Origin: an uncultured Collinsella sp.
Lineage (GTDB): Bacteria; Actinomycetota; Coriobacteriia; Coriobacteriales; Coriobacteriaceae
NCBI GenBank assembly: GCA_902478765.1
Contig: CABSMN010000104.1
Span: forward strand, 1-5,399
Length of the DNA: 5,399 nucleotides
Direction: 5' to 3'
The stretch's first letter is position 1. Every line of letters begins with the position of its first letter. Position numbers and translations under genes: made by a program. Below the pieces are notes generated by a model that did not search any database, was not told where the DNA came from, and was given only the letters and a program-made list of their open reading frames with translations. Positions 1 to 5,399 of the stretch are shown here, one piece after another.

Positions 1-46
1 AGATGCAGCGTAGTCTCGTGGGCTCGGAGATGTGTATAAGAGACAG
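1..46. other. Illumina Nextera i7/Read 2 adapter (artefact)
   Basis: This is library sequence, not genome. Bases 1-4 match the end of the P7 primer. Bases 5-12 (GCAGCGTA) match, from memory, the Nextera i7 index N721 in primer orientation. Bases 13-46 are the Read 2 transposase adapter, ending in the 19-bp Tn5 mosaic end AGATGTGTATAAGAGACAG at 28-46. Genomic sequence starts at 47. Any reading frame crossing this point is partly adapter. Confidence 0.98.
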
Positions 47-817
47 ATCCACGGCCGTGTAGGCGCCGCAGTTGATCACGGTGCCGTAGAGCGACCAGTC
101 GTACTGCGAATAGGCCTCCGGGTCGGACATGTCGAAGGTGTCGATGTCGCAGAAGTCGAAGTCCTTGGCGACGCCGCGCTCCTCGGCCAGCTCGCGCACC
201 GCATGGCCCAGCTGGCCGTTGCAGCCGGTGACGAGGGTCCTCTTGGGTGCCATCGGGACGACGTCCTTGAGGTACGGGTGGTTGAGGTCGGCCTCGGAGA
301 CGGTGGCCTGGTCCAGCGGGATGGGCCACTCGATGGCGAGCTCGGGGTCGGCGAGGTTCACGAAGGTGTAGGTCTTCTTCAGCTCGAGCGACCAGTGGGC
401 GTCCACCAGGTAGGTGTAGGCGGTGCCGTCCTCCAGGGCCTGGAAGGAGTTGCCCACGCCGCGCGGGACGTAGATGGCCTTGGACGGGTCGAGTGTGCAG
501 GTGTAAACCTTGCCGTAGGTGGCGCTGCCCTCGCGCAGGTCCACCCAGGCGCCGAAGACGCTGCCGCGCGCCACGGAGATGAACTTGTCCCAGGGCTCGG
601 CGTGGATGCCGCGGGTGACGCCGCGGCTGTCGTTGTAGGAGATGTTGTTCTGGACGACCTTGAGGTCGGGGATGCCCAGGGCGGTCATCTTGGCGCGCTG
701 CCAGTTCTCCTTGAACCAGCCGCGCGAGTCGCCGTGGACGGCGAGGTCGACGACCCTGAGGCCGTCGATGCCGGTCTCCGCCACGGAGAGGTCCTTCTCG
801 AATGCGATGTCTGCCAT
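47..817 (-). CDS. rmlCD: Bifunctional dTDP-4-dehydrorhamnose 3,5-epimerase / reductase (RmlC-RmlD fusion), 3' truncated
   Basis: The gene catalyses the last two steps of dTDP-L-rhamnose synthesis in the cytoplasm: 3,5-epimerisation of dTDP-4-keto-6-deoxyglucose, then NAD(P)H reduction. It is read from ATG 817-815, with an AGGAGC ribosome site at 832-827, nine bases upstream. 257 genomic codons are present. Residues 1-190 are an RmlC cupin: TRGIH with H72 as the likely base, K78, Y136 as the likely acid, and D157 in ADPEL as the dyad partner. Residues 193-257 begin an RmlD Rossmann domain, with the nucleotide-binding motif TGCNGQLG near 197-204 and VINCGAYTAVD at the break. Full-length fusions of this kind are about 470-490 residues, so roughly half is missing. 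The missing end reflects the end of the insert, not a mutation. It lies 122 bp downstream of rmlB on the same strand and is probably co-transcribed. Residue assignments come from by-eye alignment with known RmlC proteins. Confidence 0.93.
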
Positions 818-939
818 GTGGGAAAAGCTCCTATCGAAGATGTTGGGAAACCGGGGGCGCCCGCACGGGGACGCAGGATCATCCCCATGCCCTGCGGCCC
901 CGCGCGGACGCCCCGCGGTGCGGTTCGCCGGGGTTCGGC
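818..939 (-). other. rmlB-rmlCD intergenic spacer
   Basis: This GC-rich spacer of 122 bp separates rmlB from rmlCD. Apart from the rmlCD ribosome site at 827-832, I see no promoter and no hairpin with a T run, so the two genes are probably on one transcript. Short GC-rich palindromic pieces are present (CCGCG/CGCGG around 899-919), but they are expected at this base composition. Confidence 0.5.
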
Positions 940-1971
<1,032 letters not shown>

Positions 1972-2202
1972 TTACGCAGCTTGCTGCTCAAGGCGTGCCA
2001 CAAGCTGCTCTTCGGAATGGACAAACTCAAACGGTTCGTACTCGCCATATGCGGAAGGACGACTAATGGTAACGAGCTGAAGGTCAGAAGTGCCAAAACG
2101 GCCCTGCACTCTTCGCATCATCTCAACAAGCTCCTTGCCTGGTTTAACGGCCATCACCAGCGAACCTTGCTTAGAAAACCACTTAGCAACCAGATAGCGC
2201 AT
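1972..2202 (-). CDS. Small uncharacterised protein, 76 residues (DUF6718-like)
   Basis: The product is an apparently soluble 76-residue protein of unknown function, with no signal peptide or membrane segment. It starts MRYLVAKWF; the centre reads QLVTISRPSAYGEYEPFEF, and the end is rich in charged and Gln residues. The combination of YLVAK near the start and ISRPSAYGEYEP in the middle matches my memory of a short family annotated DUF6718, but I could not search. An in-frame ATG at 2235 would add 11 residues. I prefer 2202 because AGAAGGGAG ends seven bases before it and the conserved part starts there. It ends 12 bp before rmlB, so it is part of the rmlB transcript although nothing links it to rhamnose synthesis. 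Its base composition is lower in GC than the flanking rml genes, which suggests transfer. Its start overlaps by 20 bp the end of the broken frame upstream. Confidence 0.75.
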   Translation of the reverse strand: MRYLVAKWFSKQGSLVMAVKPGKELVEMMRRVQGRFGTSDLQLVTISRPSAYGEYEPFEFVHSEEQLVARLEQQAA

Positions 2203-2398
2203 CAGCCAACTCCCTTCTGAACTCAGCTTCATCATGAATCAAACCAGCCTCGTAGCGCATTCGCAAGAAGGCACCAATCGACGAATCAACGGTCTTCTTA
2301 TACAAATACTTGTGAAGTCAGTTATTTAACTGCCTATCAAAGAAGGTATTGTACTGAAGCTCTATCGGATAACAGCGAGCTTCACGCACATAAATAAG
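2183..2398 (-). pseudogene. Possible remnant of a small gene with an in-frame stop
   Basis: One frame running from about 2398 to TAA at 2185-2183 reads like protein on both sides of a single TGA (2320-2318). Before the stop comes LIYVREARCYPIELQYNTFF. After it come 44 residues including YLYKKTVDSSIGAFLRMRYE and then HDEAEFRRELADALSGC. No good start codon with a ribosome site precedes either half, and no family is recognised. The second half ends 20 bp inside the 76-residue gene, an overlap typical of translationally coupled neighbours, which suggests the pair once formed an operon. The composition is AT-rich like its neighbour. Alternatives are a sequencing error at the TGA, or chance coding potential. 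Confidence is low because neither homology nor codon statistics could be computed. Confidence 0.35.
2319..2332. repeat. 14-bp AT-rich palindrome
   Basis: CAGTTATTTAACTG has 6-bp arms (CAGTTA/TAACTG) around two central bases. It overlaps the in-frame TGA of the gene remnant. It could be a regulator-binding site or a chance feature of AT-rich DNA. No neighbouring regulator gene is present to favour the first. Confidence 0.3.
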
Positions 2399-2401
2399 AA
2401 A

Positions 2402-2463
2402 GGGATGAGAGCAGCTCGACGGAGAGGCCATCGCGCTCCAGAATGTCGATCATCTCTCATCCC
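2402..2463 (-). terminator. Long hairpin plus T-rich tail after rmlA
   Basis: The 10-bp arms GGGATGAGAG (2402-2411) and CTCTCATCCC (2454-2463) are perfect inverted repeats. Inside, after a symmetric 4/4 internal loop, TCGAC (2416-2420) pairs with GTCGA (2445-2449), and GGAG (2421-2424) can pair with CTCC (2436-2439). In the minus direction the stem is followed by TTTCTTATTT. In the plus direction no T run follows. It begins 14 bp after the rmlA stop, so an intrinsic terminator or attenuator for rmlA is the simplest reading. It is longer than most terminators. Confidence 0.65.
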
Positions 2464-2477
2464 CTCTCACCGGGCAA

Positions 2478-3377
2478 TTAGTACTCGCGCGGGCTGTTGA
2501 CGATCTCGCCGGCGGCGACCTTCTTCAGGTGCCGCCCGTAGACCGACTTGCCGTAGGCCCCCGCGGCCTCCTCCAGCCCGGCGGTCGTGATCCAGCCGTT
2601 CTCCCAGGCGATCTCCTCGGGCACGGACACGGGCAGGTCCTGGGAGTGCTCCACGGCGCGGACGAACTCCGCTGCCTCGTGGAGGGACTCCATGGTGCCG
2701 GTGTCCAGCCACGCGTAGCCGCGGCCGAGGGTGACCACCGACAGCGTCCCCTCCTCCAGGTACATCTGGTTGAGCGTGGTGATCTCCAGCTCGCCGCGGG
2801 CGGAGGGCTCGACCCTATGCGCCTTGGCGGCCACGTCGCCCGGGTAGAAGTACAGGCCGGTGACGGCGTAGCTGGACTTGGGGTGCTCGGGCTTCTCCTC
2901 GATGGAGACGGCGCGGCCCTCGCGGTCGAACTCCACGACGCCGAAGCGCTCGGGGTCGTCCACGTGGTAGCCGAAGACCGTGGCGCGGCCCGACTCTGCG
3001 TTCTGGACGGCGCGCGTCAGGTGGCGCGACAGGCCGTTGCCGTAGAAGATGTTGTCGCCCAGCACGAGGGCGCACGGCTCGCCGGCGATGAACCCTTCGC
3101 CGATGGTGAAGGCCTGCGCCAGGCCGTCGGGGCTCGGCTGCTCTGCGTAGGAGAGGTTCACGCCGTAGCGCGAGCCGTCCCCGAGCAGGCGCTCGAAGTT
3201 GGGCAGGTCGGTCGGCGTGGAGATGACCAGGATGTCCCGGATGCCCGCCAGCATGAGGGTGGACAGCGGGTAGTAGATCATGGGCTTGTCGTAGACCGGC
3301 AGCAGCTGCTTGGAGGTCACGAGCGTGAGCGGGTACAGGCGCGTGCCGGACCCGCCTGCGAGGATGATGCCTTTCAT
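2478..3377 (-). CDS. rmlA: Glucose-1-phosphate thymidylyltransferase (RmlA)
   Basis: RmlA joins glucose-1-phosphate and dTTP to give dTDP-glucose and pyrophosphate, the first and usually feedback-controlled step of the rhamnose pathway. The 299-residue length is typical. GGSGTRLYP at 8-16 is the nucleotidyltransferase signature loop. LGDN at 106-109 carries the metal-binding D108. EEKP at 160-163 contacts substrate, [12 protein letters not shown] begins near 193, and WLDTGT at 223-228 carries the second acidic metal ligand, D225. The ATG at 3377 has GAGGA at 3390-3386, eight bases upstream. The gene is first in the minus-strand series, divergent from the acyltransferase. Unlike the tightly packed small gene and rmlB, it is followed by a strong hairpin and an AT-rich patch, so the distal genes may depend on read-through or a second promoter. 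Confidence 0.98.
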   Translation of the reverse strand: MKGIILAGGSGTRLYPLTLVTSKQLLPVYDKPMIYYPLSTLMLAGIRDILVISTPTDLPNFERLLGDGSRYGVNLSYAEQPSPDGLAQAFTIGEGFIAGEPCALVLGDNIFYGNGLSRHLTRAVQNAESGRATVFGYHVDDPERFGVVEFDREGRAVSIEEKPEHPKSSYAVTGLYFYPGDVAAKAHRVEPSARGELEITTLNQMYLEEGTLSVVTLGRGYAWLDTGTMESLHEAAEFVRAVEHSQDLPVSVPEEIAWENGWITTAGLEEAAGAYGKSVYGRHLKKVAAGEIVNSPREY

Positions 3378-3482
3378 ATAATCCGTCCTCTACAATCGAA
3401 AATAGTTATAAATCGAGCGGTTAGTAAGAGTTTGATATTCTATTAAGTTAATCCTTCTCAATATTAACGAAAGAAGCAATTG
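3378..3482. promoter_or_regulatory. Divergent AT-rich intergenic region between rmlA and the acyltransferase
   Basis: These 105 bp must hold the start signals for both divergent genes. The rmlA ribosome site is at 3386-3390 (minus) and a weak purine-rich site GAAAGAAG lies at 3469-3476 (plus). AT-rich hexamers such as TATAAA at 3407-3412 and TTGATA at 3432-3437 are present. I could not pair any of them into a convincing -35/-10 promoter at 16-18 bp spacing, so exact promoters are not assigned. Confidence 0.5.
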
Positions 3483-4580
3483 ATGAACAACCGCAAGGAC
3501 ACAACCCGTAGAGACGACATAACGAACGTGAGGGCCCTTGCAATATTCCTTGTAGTCCTAGGCCACAGCATTATTCTGTATTCAAGTGCGTGGGGATATT
3601 ATCCAACTGAACAAAAATCAATTCTGTTGGATAATCTCAAATTCTTAATAAACGGAATCCAGATGCCCTTGTTCTTTTCGTTGTCTGGCTTTTGTTTTTT
3701 ATGGAGCTGGAATCGATCAAGCGATTTTATCAGTCAGATCATTAAAAAAGCCCAACGCTTAATTATCCCCTATATCATGATTGGAATATGTTGGCTCTTC
3801 CCCATCAGGATGCTCGTTAAGTATCCCTATTACAATGGCCTAACTGTACCGCACATCATCTTTAAATCAATTCTGTTGGGCGAAGACAACGGTCACCTTT
3901 GGTTTCTCCCGACTCTTTTTTTCATTACAGCAGCCACGTCGTGCATCTTTCAAATACTCGAAAAGAGCCCTCTAACAAGTTTTAAGGTTCCGATAGTTTT
4001 CGGCGCTTCAATTTATCTTTACCATTTTGGAATACCATCAGCGAACAGATATATCAATTTGGCGGAAGCGAATGCAATATGGTTTGCGCTTGGCCTAACA
4101 ATCCACTACTTGGAAGCAAACAAATGGTTCGAGAGCTATAAAAGGCGTAAAAGCATATCAATAGTCCTAATACTATTATTCCTTGTAAACTTACTAAAAC
4201 AAGTGGTGCCCCCCATTGCTTCCACCGCCCTTACTTGCATGGCGCTTGCATCAATTTATTGTGTCATCCCCCAAAAGGCAAACCTACTAACCGAAAAGAT
4301 TAGCAAAAACAGTATGGGAATATATCTTTTTCATTCTCCACTGGTTTACATTTCTTTTACCTACTGGCCCAACATAGCCCCAATGGCGATGGCAGCAATT
4401 AACCTGATTGGATTTGGATCAGTCGCCTATATGTTGACGAATCTAATTCGAGCCACAAATATGGGTTGGATAATCGGAGAAACGCCAAAGGTGAGTCCTA
4501 GGCCCTTTCGACACCACCTATATTGCGAATCAGCACCGCCGCCCACCCGACCGAATATTGCCGTTCGGCACCGCCATTAA
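3483..4580 (+). CDS. Acyltransferase family 3 membrane protein with an altered C-terminus
   Basis: This is an integral membrane acyltransferase of the OafA/WecH type (Acyltransferase 3 family), which moves acyl groups, usually acetyl, onto surface sugars. Given the rhamnose genes next door, a polysaccharide substrate is likely but unproven. From ATG 3483 it has 365 residues. The N-terminus has the family motif RALAIFLVVLGHS with R17 and the likely catalytic H28. MPLFFSLSGFCFLW (about 61-74), HLWFLPTLFF (about 138-147) and MGIYLFHSP (about 278-286) follow. About ten hydrophobic segments are visible. TTG at 3480 is possible, but ATG 3483 has GAAAGAAG six bases upstream. The gene is strikingly AT-rich compared with its neighbours, suggesting transfer. 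The family-like sequence stops at GETPK (codon ending 4490). The last 29 residues, Pro/Arg/His-rich, are translated from the end of the IS21-like element. Activity may survive because only the tail is changed. Confidence 0.9.
   Translation: MNNRKDTTRRDDITNVRALAIFLVVLGHSIILYSSAWGYYPTEQKSILLDNLKFLINGIQMPLFFSLSGFCFLWSWNRSSDFISQIIKKAQRLIIPYIMIGICWLFPIRMLVKYPYYNGLTVPHIIFKSILLGEDNGHLWFLPTLFFITAATSCIFQILEKSPLTSFKVPIVFGASIYLYHFGIPSANRYINLAEANAIWFALGLTIHYLEANKWFESYKRRKSISIVLILLFLVNLLKQVVPPIASTALTCMALASIYCVIPQKANLLTEKISKNSMGIYLFHSPLVYISFTYWPNIAPMAMAAINLIGFGSVAYMLTNLIRATNMGWIIGETPKVSPRPFRHHLYCESAPPPTRPNIAVRHRH
4507..4518 (+). repeat. Partial copy of the IS-end repeat
   Basis: TTCGACACCACC matches the last 12 bases of the repeat at 4555-4575 (TTCGGCACCGCC) at 10 of 12 positions. 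It ends 22 bp before the end of the next copy. It may be the outermost transposase-binding site of the IS21-like element. Confidence 0.45.
4520..4540 (+). repeat. IS-end direct repeat, copy 1 (21 bp)
   Basis: It starts ATATTGC and ends GCACCGCC. It matches the copy at 4555-4575 at 17 of 21 positions, with mismatches only at positions 8, 9, 10 and 13. Repeated sequences inside the ends are known in IS21-family elements as transposase-binding sites. Confidence 0.65.
4555..4575 (+). repeat. IS-end direct repeat, copy 2 (21 bp)
   Basis: This second copy of the 21-bp repeat begins 35 bp after the start of copy 1, in the same orientation. The acyltransferase reading frame stops just after it (TAA 4578-4580), so that stop codon is supplied by the element. 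Confidence 0.65.
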
Positions 4581-4646
4581 ATGCCTTCCCGCGCATCCCC
4601 GTTACGCTCGGGCTGCCATGCAGTCCAGAGAACGAGGAGGTTCCAC

Positions 4647-5371
4647 ATGGCGAGAAGGATCAGGGCCAGGGAGGTCCTGAGGCTGAGGTCGGTGAACGGG
4701 CTTTCGCAGAACGCGATCGCCCGCACCGCCCACGTCTCGAAGCACAGCGTCCAGGCCGTGCTGGAAGCCGCGAGGGAGCGGGGCGTCTCCTGGGAGGACG
4801 TCGAGGGGATGTCCGAGGAGGCCGCCTACGCGCTGCTGTTCCCCGGCAGGGGCGACGCCGGGCCGGTGCACGCCGACCCCGACTGGGCACGCGTCCACCG
4901 CGAGCTCGCGAGGACCGGCGTCACGCTCAAGCTCCTGCACGCGGAGTATGCCGACGGGTGCGCGGAGGCCGGCGCGCCGTCGATGTCCTACGACAGGTTC
5001 TGCAAGCGCTACCGCCAGTACACGGTGTCGCGCAACGTGGTGAGCCGCGTCGGGCACAAGGCGGGCAGGAACATGGAGGTCGACTGGTCGGGGCCCACGA
5101 TGCGGCTCGTGGACCCCGCGACCGGCGAGGTCAGGAAGGTGTACCTGTTCGTGGCCTGCCTCCCGTTCAGCCGGTACAGCTACGTCGAGCCGACGCTCGA
5201 CATGAAGCAGGATACATGGCTGCTGTGCCACGTGCACGCCTTCTCCTTCCTGGGAGGCGCGACGCCCTGCATCGTCCCCGACAACCTGAGGACCGGCGTC
5301 ACCGCCCACCCCAGGGCCGGGGAGCCGGTCCTGAACACGGCCTACGAGGAGCTCGCCGCGCACTACGGCTC
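4647..5371 (+). CDS. istA: IS21-family transposase IstA, 3' truncated
   Basis: IstA is the DDE transposase of IS21-type elements and works with the AAA+ protein IstB. The start at 4647 follows a strong ribosome site, GAGGAGG at 4634-4640, six bases upstream. 241 full codons are present, against about 390-520 in full IstA proteins. Residues about 7-40 form a helix-turn-helix (LRLRSVNGLSQNAIARTAHV, then SKHSVQAVLE). The integrase-like core begins near 138: EVDWSG contains the first catalytic Asp (D146), and VPDNLRTGV contains the second (D212). The catalytic Glu is not reached. The codon use is strongly GC-rich, like the rml genes and unlike the acyltransferase. The gene is cut by the end of the insert. 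The open frame continuing to 5399 adds only adapter residues (CLLYTSDAA). Confidence 0.93.
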
Positions 5372-5399
5372 CTGTCTCTTATACACATCTGACGCTGCC
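5372..5399. other. Illumina Nextera Read 1 adapter, reverse complement (artefact)
   Basis: CTGTCTCTTATACACATCT at 5372-5390 is the reverse-complemented Tn5 mosaic end, and GACGCTGCC at 5391-5399 continues into the Read 1 adapter. Genomic sequence ends at 5371. Together with 1-46 this gives opposite adapters in the correct orientation at the two ends. Confidence 0.98.

Larger units (their letters stand above)
4491..5371 (+). mobile_element. IS21-family insertion sequence, left part only
   Basis: An abrupt shift from AT-rich to GC-rich sequence near 4490 coincides with the end of family-like acyltransferase sequence. It is followed by related direct repeats and an istA transposase gene, the usual left-to-right order in IS21 elements. 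IS21 ends typically start with TG, and TG at 4492-4493 is a candidate outer base pair, but the boundary is uncertain by several bases. The rest of istA, the istB ATPase gene and the right end lie beyond the insert, so target duplication cannot be checked. Confidence 0.7.

Noticed and set aside
2203..2235. ATG at 2235 as the start of the small gene
   Set aside because: No ribosome site precedes it, whereas AGAAGGGAG precedes the ATG at 2202, and the family-like sequence begins there.
2382..2453. A 23-codon minus-strand frame after rmlA (MIDILERDG...) with a GAGGGG-like site, a possible leader peptide
   Set aside because: Most of it is the hairpin itself, it is very short, and there is no independent sign of translation. 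The terminator reading explains the sequence better.
2529..3446. Plus-strand 305-codon frame opposite rmlA
   Set aside because: It is an antisense shadow of rmlA with no recognisable domain, while the minus strand shows every RmlA motif.
3480..3482. TTG at 3480 as the acyltransferase start
   Set aside because: It is directly followed by ATG at 3483, which has better spacing from the purine-rich site at 3469-3476.
4507..4575. A CRISPR array
   Set aside because: There are only two similar 21-bp units plus a partial one, with unequal and very short gaps, and a transposase gene immediately follows.
4523..5392. Plus-strand 289-codon frame over istA, and the 253-codon minus-strand frame at 4602-5363
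   Set aside because: Both are Arg/Gly/Pro-rich out-of-frame shadows. The istA frame from 4647 has a strong ribosome site, a helix-turn-helix and catalytic Asp motifs. The plus-strand shadow ends in adapter sequence.

Overview
The real insert is about 5.3 kb (positions 47-5371). Illumina Nextera adapter sequence flanks it on both sides and is not biology. The insert is mostly very GC-rich, with two clearly AT-rich islands (about 1970-2400 and 3378-4490). The rml genes are organised as rmlA, rmlB and a fused rmlC-rmlD. That fusion, the GC-rich codon use and the look of the RmlB protein suggest a high-GC actinobacterium, most likely a gut Coriobacteriia (Collinsella/Olsenella type). The taxonomy is an inference from memory of family sequences; no search was run.

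Layout. The minus strand, read right to left, carries the dTDP-L-rhamnose pathway: rmlA (3377-2478), then a long hairpin that looks like a terminator (2463-2402), an AT-rich patch with what looks like a broken small gene (2398-2183), an intact 76-residue gene of an uncharacterised family (2202-1972), rmlB (1959-940), and a fused epimerase/reductase gene (817-47) cut by the end of the insert inside its second domain. Together these convert glucose-1-phosphate to dTDP-L-rhamnose, the donor for rhamnose-containing surface polysaccharides.

The plus strand carries, divergently from rmlA, an AT-rich multi-membrane acyltransferase-3 gene (3483-4580). It probably O-acylates a surface glycan. Its last 29 codons do not look native: they lie in the end of a GC-rich IS21-type insertion sequence, whose istA transposase gene starts at 4647 and is cut by the right end of the insert. 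Related direct repeats at 4507-4575 fit the repeated transposase-binding sites found at IS21 ends.

The window therefore looks like a surface-polysaccharide locus assembled in pieces: a GC-rich rhamnose pathway, foreign AT-rich genes within and beside it, and an insertion sequence that landed at the 3' edge of the acyltransferase gene. I see no clearly new defence or regulatory system. The least explained parts are the small gene and gene remnant lodged between rmlA and rmlB.
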